Of a stretch of 16,829 bases of DNA, positions 1-7,167 are shown piece after piece; the stretch's first letter is position 1, and every line of letters starts with the position of its first letter. Below the pieces are notes generated by a model. That model had not been told where the DNA came from. It worked only from the letters and a program-made list of their open reading frames with translations, and searched no databases. The translations under genes and the position numbers were made by a program. The stretch spans positions 1-16,829 of the forward strand of contig WFMY01000262.1 in NCBI GenBank assembly GCA_015488855.1, read 5' to 3'. Source of the stretch: Helicobacteraceae bacterium (GTDB taxonomy: Bacteria > Campylobacterota > Campylobacteria > Campylobacterales > Sulfurimonadaceae).

Positions 1-1340
1 ATCGTTCTTATAGTCGCTGTTCCGCCAGCTGATTTTCTTGCATTCATTGAGTTTCTTAAAACTAAAAAATCCATAACATCTTCGTTTATTCTTTCATCTA
101 TTTTTTTAAGTTCACTAAAATCAATATCACTCAAATCAATTTTCAACTCTTCACTTTTTGCAACTGCATGCCCTGTAATGAAATGTGCTTCACGAAAGGG
201 TATATTGCATTTTTCCACTAAGTAATCAGCCAAGTCTGTTGCTGCGAGATGCCCTACTGCACAAGCTGCTTGCATATTGTCTGCTTTGACTTGCATAGTT
301 TTAATGGCTTCACTCAGTATTTCTAAAGAGATTTCTGCTGTTTTTACTGCATCAAAGACCCCTTCTTTATCTTCTTGTGTATCTTTGTTGTAGGCAAGAG
401 GTAAACCTTTCATTACTGTGAGTAGTCCCATAAGTGAACCATAAACACGACCTGTTTTTCCACGAAGAAGTTCTGGTACATCAGGGTTTTTCTTTTGTGG
501 CATGATGGAACTACCCGTTGAGTATTCATCTGAGAGTTCAACAAATCCAAACTCATAAGAGGACCACATTACAAGTTCTTCACTTAAACGAGAGATATGC
601 ATCATCATTGTAGAGATATTGAACAAAATCTCAAGTGCAAAGTCTCTATCGCTTACTGTATCAAGACAGTTTATGCTCACACTATCAAAACCTAAAAGTT
701 CTGCTGTCATATCGCGGTCTAAGTTATGAGGTGTTCCAGCAAGTGCTGCACACCCTAGCGGAGAAATATTATTGCGTTTATGAGAGTCTTCAAACCTTAC
801 AATATCACGCTTAAACATTGTGAGATACGCACCAAGGTGAAAACCAAAGTTTGTAGGTTGTGCATGTTGGAGATGTGTCATACCTGGGATGAGTGTCTTG
901 GTATGTTTGTTTGCTACAACTAAAAGCTCTTGCATCAGTTTCTTAAGAGCATCCACAATAGTAATGTTTTTCTTAAGTGTCCAGCGGCGAAAATCAACTG
1001 CAACCTGGTCATTTCTACTTCTACCAGTATGAAGTTTTTTTCCAGCATCCCCAATAAGAGTAGTTAATCTTTTTTCAATACCCATATGGAGATCTTCATC
1101 AGAAATATTCCAAGTAAATTCACCATTTTGTATCTCTGATTTTATTTGATTTAAACCATTGACAATATCTTTGAGTTCCTCTGTAGTTAAAATTTCCTGC
1201 TTAGCAAGCATAGTTGCATGAGCTAATGAACCTTCGATATCCTCTATATATAACTCTCTATCATACATTATAGACGCATTAAACTCATCTAATAAACTTG
1301 AAGCACTCGCACTAAAGCGACCTGACCACATTTTTTCCAT
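1..1340 (-). CDS. argH: Argininosuccinate lyase, 3' end cut off by the window edge
   Basis: Cytoplasmic enzyme that splits argininosuccinate into arginine and fumarate, the last step of arginine synthesis. My translation from 1340 begins MEKMWSGRFSASASSLLDEF and shows the superfamily motifs: HTGRSRNDQ near residues 104-112, TxLQHAQPT in the middle, and the signature GSSIMPQKKNP at residues 276-286, which carries the catalytic serine loop. About 446 codons are present; the family is usually near 460, so only the last 15-20 residues are missing. ATG 1340 is preferred over the in-frame ATG at 1331 because AGGA lies about 8 bases upstream of it. The gene is downstream of the cytochrome gene in the same direction, 55 bases away, and probably has its own promoter. 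Identification is secure. Confidence 0.97.
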   Translation of the reverse strand, partial: MEKMWSGRFSASASSLLDEFNASIMYDRELYIEDIEGSLAHATMLAKQEILTTEELKDIVNGLNQIKSEIQNGEFTWNISDEDLHMGIEKRLTTLIGDAGKKLHTGRSRNDQVAVDFRRWTLKKNITIVDALKKLMQELLVVANKHTKTLIPGMTHLQHAQPTNFGFHLGAYLTMFKRDIVRFEDSHKRNNISPLGCAALAGTPHNLDRDMTAELLGFDSVSINCLDTVSDRDFALEILFNISTMMMHISRLSEELVMWSSYEFGFVELSDEYSTGSSIMPQKKNPDVPELLRGKTGRVYGSLMGLLTVMKGLPLAYNKDTQEDKEGVFDAVKTAEISLEILSEAIKTMQVKADNMQAACAVGHLAATDLADYLVEKCNIPFREAHFITGHAVAKSEELKIDLSDIDFSELKKIDERINEDVMDFLVLRNSMNARKSAGGTATIRT

Positions 1341-1372
1341 TGGTTTTCCTAGTGAAGTAAATTATTTTGTGT

Positions 1373-1378
1373 ATTTTA
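1373..1378 (-). promoter_or_regulatory. Candidate -10 box for argH
   Basis: On the minus strand this reads TAAAAT, 33 bases upstream of the argH ATG, in the 55-base spacer between the cytochrome gene and argH. No good -35 is visible, which is common for epsilonproteobacterial sigma-70 promoters. Read-through from the cytochrome gene is also possible because no clear terminator separates them. Confidence 0.35.
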
Positions 1379-1395
1379 GCGAAAAAAGTTTAGGT

Positions 1396-1749
1396 TTAGT
1401 TACAAGCGGGGACATTACCGCTATCTTTAGCGTATTCTATAAAAAATTGCTTTAAGTGTTTTGCGGTTCTGGTATATTTTCTACTCTTGAAATATTTTTT
1501 ATACTTAGAATATTTCTTTTCTTTTTTAAACTTTGAAGATTTTAGATGTACTATAGCAAGCTTCTTGCCTTTTTTTCTCATATACTTCTTCCATGTTCTT
1601 TTGTTGAAAGAGGAAACAAAAGCTTCTCCATCAGTATGGCACTTTATACATACTTTTGAGTATGCTCTTTGTCCCTTGTATAAAGCTGCCTCTGACGAAG
1701 AAAGTGTAAATAAAAGTAATGACGCCAATATAAAAATTATTCTTTTCAT
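1396..1749 (-). CDS. Small lysine-rich periplasmic monohaem cytochrome c
   Basis: A 117-residue exported protein with one haem-attachment motif, CIKCH at residues 34-38. The N-terminus is a clear Sec signal peptide: MKR, a hydrophobic stretch to about residue 18, and likely cleavage near SEA-A (residue 21-22). The mature part is very basic, with a Lys/Tyr-rich segment at about residues 71-92. The only methionine after the signal is Met57, so it is the sole candidate Met axial ligand; His ligands (His68, His98) are also possible. An additional Cys lies at residue 116, one before the end. The ATG has AAGG six bases upstream. It stands alone between mqnL and argH. A role as a small electron carrier is inferred from the haem motif only; partner and redox function are unknown. 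Confidence 0.85.
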   Translation of the reverse strand: MKRIIFILASLLLFTLSSSEAALYKGQRAYSKVCIKCHTDGEAFVSSFNKRTWKKYMRKKGKKLAIVHLKSSKFKKEKKYSKYKKYFKSRKYTRTAKHLKQFFIEYAKDSGNVPACN

Positions 1750-1790
1750 TAAAAACCTTAAACTAATTCATCTATAGTACATTAGTAAAT

Positions 1791-1796
1791 ATTATA
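1791..1796 (-). promoter_or_regulatory. Candidate -10 box for the cytochrome c gene
   Basis: A perfect TATAAT on the minus strand, about 41 bases upstream of the cytochrome ATG, in the 93-base spacer after mqnL. Just upstream are two direct copies of AGATATAA (see the repeat at 1803-1830). A separate promoter makes sense because the spacer is the largest on this side of the long operon. Confidence 0.45.
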
Positions 1797-1802
1797 TTTA
1801 GC

Positions 1803-1830
1803 TTATATCTTACAAAATTTCGTTATATCT
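1803..1830. repeat. Direct repeat TTATATCT x2 with 20-base period
   Basis: TTATATCT occurs at 1803-1810 and again at 1823-1830, two helical turns apart, with the near-palindrome CAAAATTTCG between them. The repeats lie where a -35 region or activator site for the cytochrome gene would be. The same octamer also appears elsewhere in this AT-rich window (for example at 10049-10056), so it may only reflect -10-like sequence. Confidence 0.25.
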
Positions 1831-1842
1831 GAATAGTGTTAT

Positions 1843-3657
1843 TTATAATTGATACTTTTTATAGCTTTTTTCATCTAAATCCCAGATACCACGATTTTTT
1901 AATGACTCTACAACTGAACTTGTACACTCAACATCATCAGGCCATTCTCTATCAAAATTATCAAGTAAATTTTTATTTGTACCATCTACACCAATCATTA
2001 ATCCTGAAGTATAAATATCTCTTAGTGCATCTATGTTGTTGCTTACACGCCAAAGAAGCATATAGGAATTTTCTATATCATTCTTTTTTGCATCTACAAA
2101 AACAACTATACGGATATTTTTACTTAAACTTACAAGTGCATCAAAATATTCTTTTGCACTTTTTGTTTTTTCAACGCTTATCACTGTAATAGGATTTTTT
2201 GTTCTTCGCATAAATTGTTCTAATCCAACAGCATCAGGAATAAGCTCTTTGACATGGCTAAAGAGCTCTTTATCTCCAAGAAGATGTGGCGCTTCTACCC
2301 TATGTGCTACAGTTGCATCTATGCCTAACTTACCACCGACAAGAGCCTCTGGAGAAGAATGGTCAAGAGCATCTAAGATGCCCTCTGTAATAAACATAGA
2401 TTTTGGTGAGAACCTATTTAAAATATAAGTAGTTAAAGCTTCATAGTTTTCTAACTTTGGAGCATTTTCATCCAAAAAGATAGCATGCTTGACAAAACTC
2501 ATCTGTCCAACACCCCAAAAAGCGTGCATAAACTGTTTTGCATGACCTTTGTAGAGAGGTTTCATCTTTGCAACTATGAGATTATGAAAACCTGCATTTT
2601 CAGGCATATGATAATCTATAAGATCAGGTGCAGTAGTTTTTAAAAGTGGGAAAAATATCTTTCCAGTTGCCCAACCCATATATTTATCTTCGAGAGGTGG
2701 CTTTCCAACAACAGTTGCTAAAAATGCACGCTCTTTTTTCATAGTGATAGCACTTACCTTCATAAATGGATAAGCCTCTTTTAAAGTATAGTATCCAGTA
2801 TGATCACCAAAAGGTCCCTCTGTTTTTAAACTCTCTGTCTCTACCCAACCCTCAATAACATAATCAACATCCTCAGGGATATATAAAGGGGTAGTAAGAG
2901 ACTTCACTAGTCGTGCTGGTTTTTTAGTTATGAGACCATACATGAGCAACTCATTAACACCATAAGGAAGAGGTGCAGTTGCACACCAAGTATAAAGAGG
3001 ATTGCCACCAATAGCTATGGAAACCGGCATCTTTTTGCCCGCTTTTTGATACTGATCAAAAAAATGTGAGCTATCTTTATGTATCTGCCAGTGCATACCA
3101 AGTTTGTTTTTATCATAAACTTGAAGTCTATACATTCCAAGGTTTACCATCTCCCCATCAAAACTTTGGGTATATACTTGCCCCATAGTGATAAAAGGAC
3201 CACCATCTTGTTCCCAAGTGGTAAGAACTGGTAGTTTATAAAGATCTATAGCCTCATCTAAGAGTTTGATTTCTTGACAAGCACCTTCACCTTTGAGGCG
3301 TTTAGGAAAAATATTTTTGAGAGAAAATAACTCTTTTGCCATTGATATTTTTTGTCCCAATCCTGAGGGTGGCTTCATATGTAAAAGCTTAGTAATCTCA
3401 TCTGCTACACTTTGGATAGTGCGACCAAAAAGAATTTCACATCGTTTATATGAGGAAAAAACATTCATAACAACTGGTTCTTCAAACACTACACCTGTTT
3501 TTTTATCGACAACATTTGTAAAAACAAGTGCATCTCCACCATCTTTTTTCTTGACCTCTGCGTATGCCAGATGTGGTATTTCAAGATAAATATCTAATTC
3601 ATCATCAATAAATTTAACTTCGTTATGTTTTTTTAATAATTCAATTGTTTTTTTCAT
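1843..3657 (-). CDS. mqnL: UbiD-family decarboxylase of the futalosine menaquinone pathway
   Basis: Predicted prenyl-FMN-dependent decarboxylase of 604 residues, the length of the menaquinone (SCO4490/MqnL-type) branch rather than E. coli UbiD (about 500). By family knowledge it removes the ring carboxylate of the naphthoate intermediate late in futalosine-route menaquinone synthesis, with prFMN supplied by a UbiX-like protein not seen here. The catalytic triad is visible as GMYR (Arg177) and EGPFGDHTGYY (residues 280-290, Glu280 and Asp285). Fungal Fdc1 has Glu at the last position, so this is an R-E-D version. The start has a weak ribosome site; it lies 12 bases after hemC. It is the last gene of the long minus-strand run. 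The ispB gene in the same run would supply the side chain of the quinone. The exact pathway step is inferred from family. Confidence 0.88.
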   Translation of the reverse strand: MKKTIELLKKHNEVKFIDDELDIYLEIPHLAYAEVKKKDGGDALVFTNVVDKKTGVVFEEPVVMNVFSSYKRCEILFGRTIQSVADEITKLLHMKPPSGLGQKISMAKELFSLKNIFPKRLKGEGACQEIKLLDEAIDLYKLPVLTTWEQDGGPFITMGQVYTQSFDGEMVNLGMYRLQVYDKNKLGMHWQIHKDSSHFFDQYQKAGKKMPVSIAIGGNPLYTWCATAPLPYGVNELLMYGLITKKPARLVKSLTTPLYIPEDVDYVIEGWVETESLKTEGPFGDHTGYYTLKEAYPFMKVSAITMKKERAFLATVVGKPPLEDKYMGWATGKIFFPLLKTTAPDLIDYHMPENAGFHNLIVAKMKPLYKGHAKQFMHAFWGVGQMSFVKHAIFLDENAPKLENYEALTTYILNRFSPKSMFITEGILDALDHSSPEALVGGKLGIDATVAHRVEAPHLLGDKELFSHVKELIPDAVGLEQFMRRTKNPITVISVEKTKSAKEYFDALVSLSKNIRIVVFVDAKKNDIENSYMLLWRVSNNIDALRDIYTSGLMIGVDGTNKNLLDNFDREWPDDVECTSSVVESLKNRGIWDLDEKSYKKYQL

Positions 3658-3669
3658 AGATTTATATCT

Positions 3670-4629
3670 TTAAAGCCTTTGTGGCATCTGCTCTTTGAAC
3701 GCTTCCGTTTCAGCATTTTTGAGTAACTCTAAGGCACCATTGTCTATCATTTTTTTGGCGATAGTTATCCCTAAACCTTGAGAATCTTTCACATCAATCA
3801 CTATTGTCTCTTGCATTACATTTGTTCCATCAGCAAAACCAAGCATCACCCGAAAGGTTATCTTATCTGCATTTTTTACTGCATTACAAGCAACAGGAGC
3901 AGAACAACCTGCACCAATACTAGAGATAAAGTCTCTTTCTATCTGAGTACAAATAAAAGTGTCCTCATCTTTTAAAAATTCTGCAATTTCAAGTAGCTTA
4001 TCTTTGCCTTGAACAATCTCAATACCAAGGGCAGCTTGACCCATTGGTGGTATCATCATATCCAAAGAGAGTTTTTGAGTAAAAGGGATATCTTTAAGTA
4101 AATCAAGTCTAAAAAGACCAATATACGCAAGTATAATAGCATCATATTGACCCTCTTCAAGTTTACGCAAACGAGTATTTACATTTCCTCTTAAATCTTT
4201 TACTTGAAGATCAGGTCTTTTTTGTAATAGTTGCATACGACGACGAAGGGAGGTAGTCCCAACTACAGCACCCTTTGGTAAATTTTCAAGGGAGCTATAC
4301 TTATGAGATAACAAAACATCACTTTGGTCTTGTCTTTGTGTGACTGAAAGAAGTTCTAAACCCTCTGGAATATAAGTAGGTACATCCTTAAGTGAATGTA
4401 CAGCCATATCAGCATTTCCAGCTAACATTTCATCCTCAAGTTCTTTGGTAAAATGCCCTTTCCCACCTATGAGTGCTAAAGGCTTATCTAGTACCTTATC
4501 TCCATTACTCACTATCTTATTAAGAATAACTTCAACCTCTGGATACTGTGCTTCTACTCTGTCTTTTATATGATATGCTTGCCAAAGCGCTAAATCAGAG
4601 ACTCTTGTAGCAATTGTTATCGTTGTCAT
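3670..4629 (-). CDS. hemC: Porphobilinogen deaminase (hydroxymethylbilane synthase)
   Basis: Cytoplasmic enzyme that polymerises four porphobilinogens into hydroxymethylbilane during haem synthesis. At 319 residues it has normal family length. The dipyrromethane cofactor attaches to the Cys in GAGCSAPVAC; this is Cys242, the same number as in E. coli. The catalytic Asp is Asp82 in HSLKDVP, and the substrate-binding TTSLRRRMQL and DLRGNVNTRL segments lie at about residues 125-155. The ATG is two bases after the stop of the Dsb-like gene and 12 bases before mqnL, so it is clearly co-transcribed. Together with hemA in the same run it gives two early steps of the C5 haem pathway; hemL and hemB are not in the window. 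Confidence 0.97.
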   Translation of the reverse strand: MTTITIATRVSDLALWQAYHIKDRVEAQYPEVEVILNKIVSNGDKVLDKPLALIGGKGHFTKELEDEMLAGNADMAVHSLKDVPTYIPEGLELLSVTQRQDQSDVLLSHKYSSLENLPKGAVVGTTSLRRRMQLLQKRPDLQVKDLRGNVNTRLRKLEEGQYDAIILAYIGLFRLDLLKDIPFTQKLSLDMMIPPMGQAALGIEIVQGKDKLLEIAEFLKDEDTFICTQIERDFISSIGAGCSAPVACNAVKNADKITFRVMLGFADGTNVMQETIVIDVKDSQGLGITIAKKMIDNGALELLKNAETEAFKEQMPQRL

Positions 4630-4631
4630 AC

Positions 4632-5465
4632 TTATTTAGCCTTAAGATATTTTTTCTTAGATTTATCGACCTTACCATCAAAAAATACTGTTGGAGTACC
4701 TTGAACCATCACCTCTTGGGCAATTTGTAAATCGTGTTTGTATCGCTCTTGCACTTGTTTTGATTGAATCTCCGTAGGGGTTATATTTGTATGAAATGTA
4801 CTATTAAATGCACTGAGTATTTTTTTCACATCTCGCTCTCTTGCATTTTTTAACTTCACTTTGTAAAGATTCAATACTACATCTTTTTTACCTTGAGCCT
4901 CTGCAACATAAGCAGCTTTTACTAATTCAACAGAAGCTGGATGCAATGATGGCAATGGAAAATGGTAATAATATATAGCAAATTTCTTTGGTTGCTTTTT
5001 CATATATTCTATCGCACCAGGGACATAAGATTTACAAAATGGGCATAAAGGATCTGAAAAAATTGCAATCTTATGTTTTGCATTTACATCTCCATAGATA
5101 AGATTTTCTCTCTTATAAAACGACGCTTTAAAAGGTGGTGATACTAAACCTTTAAGAGAATCCCCTGTTTTTAAATCTATAAGTTCTTGTGTAATCACTT
5201 GACCATTAGAAAACCAAATCATTTTTTGCTTGATTTTTCTATTGTTTTTTTTGACAACTGCAATTATATCTACAATAAAGGCATCCCAGCCTTTCATCTT
5301 TTTTATACTTGTTTTAGTAGCAACTTTAACAGTTAAAGACTTGATATTTGGATTTTTAGAAAAAGACCTCTGAAGAAAATCTTCTACTTTTTTATTTGTA
5401 ACACTTGCTTGTAAGGCACTACTTAGTAGTAGTGCTATCATGAATGATTTCAACATCAATAACAT
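4632..5465 (-). CDS. Periplasmic DsbA/DsbC-like thioredoxin-fold protein (CPFC)
   Basis: A 277-residue exported thiol-disulfide protein. The signal peptide spans about residues 1-20 (MLLMLKSFMIALLLSSALQA). An N-terminal domain of about 100 residues has no motif I recognise. It is followed by a thioredoxin fold with redox site Cys141-Pro-Phe-Cys144 in FSDPLCPFC and the cis-proline loop VQGTPTVFF (Pro268). A helical insertion between them is typical of DsbA/DsbC relatives. The added N-terminal domain resembles the layout of DsbC/DsbG isomerases, but I cannot tell oxidase from isomerase. The start at 5465 is supported by AAAGGA five bases upstream, even though it makes the gene overlap fxsA by 47 bases. 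A role in folding periplasmic proteins or cytochromes is inferred. Confidence 0.85.
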   Translation of the reverse strand: MLLMLKSFMIALLLSSALQASVTNKKVEDFLQRSFSKNPNIKSLTVKVATKTSIKKMKGWDAFIVDIIAVVKKNNRKIKQKMIWFSNGQVITQELIDLKTGDSLKGLVSPPFKASFYKRENLIYGDVNAKHKIAIFSDPLCPFCKSYVPGAIEYMKKQPKKFAIYYYHFPLPSLHPASVELVKAAYVAEAQGKKDVVLNLYKVKLKNARERDVKKILSAFNSTFHTNITPTEIQSKQVQERYKHDLQIAQEVMVQGTPTVFFDGKVDKSKKKYLKAK

Positions 5466-5859
5466 CTGATTCCTTTGTATAATTTACTTCTGTATGAGAA
5501 TTTGAATGAGGCATATTGCATTTTTTAGAGCGCATGTTATATCTATTGACAAGCATGGTTGTAAAAACACTAAACTGCATAAGTCCACCTATGATATCTG
5601 TCATGAAACCAGGGATGATTAAAAGTATCGCACCAAAGAGCGTGAAAAGGTTTAACCTTTGAAACTGCTCTAGATCAATACAACTATATGAAACTGCCGT
5701 TAAATTTTCACGCAGAGAGTCTTTGAAATTGAGCAAGATAGTTATCCCTAAGCCTGCACTCAGGAGTATCTCTAAAAATGTAGCAAATCCTCCAATATAA
5801 GAAGATATATTTACAGAGACAAGCACTTCTAAAAAGAGATATACTATAAAATAAATCAT
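5419..5859 (-). CDS. fxsA: FxsA-family inner-membrane protein
   Basis: A 146-residue membrane protein. Hydrophobic segments lie at about residues 1-20, 24-45 and 70-100, followed by a polar tail. The family hallmark is LLIIPGFMTDIIGGLMQ at about residues 79-95, matching the IPGFxTDxxG core of FxsA proteins. In E. coli, FxsA is known for easing exclusion of phage T7 by the F plasmid; its normal role is unclear. The ATG follows the proS stop codon with no spacing, so translation is probably coupled to proS. The last 47 bases overlap the Dsb-like gene in another frame, and the polar C-terminal tail (residues about 105-146) is the part encoded there. Confidence 0.85.
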   Translation of the reverse strand: MIYFIVYLFLEVLVSVNISSYIGGFATFLEILLSAGLGITILLNFKDSLRENLTAVSYSCIDLEQFQRLNLFTLFGAILLIIPGFMTDIIGGLMQFSVFTTMLVNRYNMRSKKCNMPHSNSHTEVNYTKESDVIDVEIIHDSTTTK

Positions 5860-7167
5860 CTAAACTAACTCCATAATTCTCTCATAAATATCACCTGCTA
5901 ATACCGTTGTCTTTTTTCTTGTTTTTCTCTCATAAATCTCAACTGTACCATTGTCCAATTCTTTTCCAATTATAACAGTATAAGGGAAACCAATTAACTC
6001 AGCATCTTTCATCTTAAAACCAAATCTCTCTTTTCTATCATCAAGCATAACTTCTACATTTTCACCGAGAAGTTTCAGATAAAGCTCTTCTCCTAAAGTA
6101 TTTTGTGCTTCATTTTTTATGTTAGAGACCATGATGTTGATACTATATGGAGCAGTTGCTTTTGTCCAAATACAACCAAACTCATCATGATGCTGTTCTA
6201 TCACTGCTGCAACTAAGCGAGATACACCCATACCGTAGGTACCCATAATAAAAGACTGAGCTTTTCCGTTTTCGTCTAAGTACTTCGCTTTAAGTGCATC
6301 TGAGTAAGTAGTACCTAGCTTAAAGATATGTCCCACTTCGATACCTTTAGTCAAACTCAGTTTTCCATTACACTCTGGACATTTATCATCACCTTTGACC
6401 TCTTTAATGTCTGTAATAGAGTTTGCATCGAAATCTTCATCAAGCTGATCCATATTAAGAAAAACTTCAACATTTGCTCCATATTCACATTTATCACAAA
6501 CAGCAATAGTATCTTCACCAGAATCAGCTATAACCATCAACTCTTTTGATCCACTTCCACCAATAGCCCCACTATCTGCTTCGACTACACGAAAATCAAG
6601 CCCTAGTCTTGTGATGATTCTTTTGTATGCAGCTTCTAATGCTTCAAACTCTCTATCTAAATCTTCTTGAGATGCATGAAAACTGTATCCATCTTTCATG
6701 ATAAATTCACGACCACGCATGAGTCCATATCTTGGTCTCACTTCATCACGAAACTTCGTCTTAATCTGATACAAATTAAGTGGAAGACTTTTATATGAGG
6801 TGACACGGTTACGCACGAGGTCAACCATCATCTCTTCATGTGTTGGTCCTAAAACAAATAGTTTTTCTTTTCTATCATAAAATCTTAAAAGTTCTTTTCC
6901 AAACTTATCTATCCTACCACTCTCTATCCATAAGTCAGATGGTGCAACAAAAGAGAGTTCTACTTCCTCTGCACCAACATTAGCCATCTCGTCATGGATA
7001 ATATTTTCTATCTTACGAATCACTTTTTTTGCTAATGGCATATAGGAGTAAAGTCCAGCTGCTACTTGTGAGATAAATCCTGCACGAGACAGGAAGATAT
7101 GACTCGCTAGTTGTGCATCTGAGGGTGCCTCTTTTGTTGTTGGTATAAATGCTCTTGATCTTCTCAT
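5860..7167 (-). CDS. proS: Prolyl-tRNA synthetase lacking the INS editing domain
   Basis: Class II aminoacyl-tRNA synthetase that charges tRNA-Pro. Class motifs are clear: motif 2 region FRDEVRPRYGLMRGREF (139-155) and motif 3 GTYGMGVSRL (319-328), followed by the C-terminal anticodon-binding domain. Its N-terminal half follows the bacterial type 1 pattern, which normally has an editing insertion of 130-180 residues between motifs 2 and 3 and a total of about 570 residues. Here the total is 435. A short linker takes the place of the insertion between CDKC (Cys224, Cys227) and CPEC (Cys263, Cys266), after which GIEVGHIFKLG resumes normally. The four cysteines could bind zinc. The frame is open throughout, so it does not look like a damaged gene. 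ATG overlaps the hemA stop as ATGA. Confidence 0.95.
   Translation of the reverse strand: MRRSRAFIPTTKEAPSDAQLASHIFLSRAGFISQVAAGLYSYMPLAKKVIRKIENIIHDEMANVGAEEVELSFVAPSDLWIESGRIDKFGKELLRFYDRKEKLFVLGPTHEEMMVDLVRNRVTSYKSLPLNLYQIKTKFRDEVRPRYGLMRGREFIMKDGYSFHASQEDLDREFEALEAAYKRIITRLGLDFRVVEADSGAIGGSGSKELMVIADSGEDTIAVCDKCEYGANVEVFLNMDQLDEDFDANSITDIKEVKGDDKCPECNGKLSLTKGIEVGHIFKLGTTYSDALKAKYLDENGKAQSFIMGTYGMGVSRLVAAVIEQHHDEFGCIWTKATAPYSINIMVSNIKNEAQNTLGEELYLKLLGENVEVMLDDRKERFGFKMKDAELIGFPYTVIIGKELDNGTVEIYERKTRKKTTVLAGDIYERIMELV

Noticed and set aside
1405..1422. Inverted repeat AGCGG/CCGCT as a terminator of the cytochrome gene
   Set aside because: The stem is only five base pairs with an eight-base loop, lies before the stop codon, and the T tract is about 18 bases away.
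1487..1777. Plus-strand open frame of 96 codons
   Set aside because: It is antisense to the cytochrome c gene, whose signal peptide and CIKCH motif are clear. The frame has no domain and no ribosome site.
1836..2189. Plus-strand open frame of 117 codons
   Set aside because: Antisense to the 3' end of mqnL, with biased composition (Leu, His, Tyr) typical of a shadow frame.
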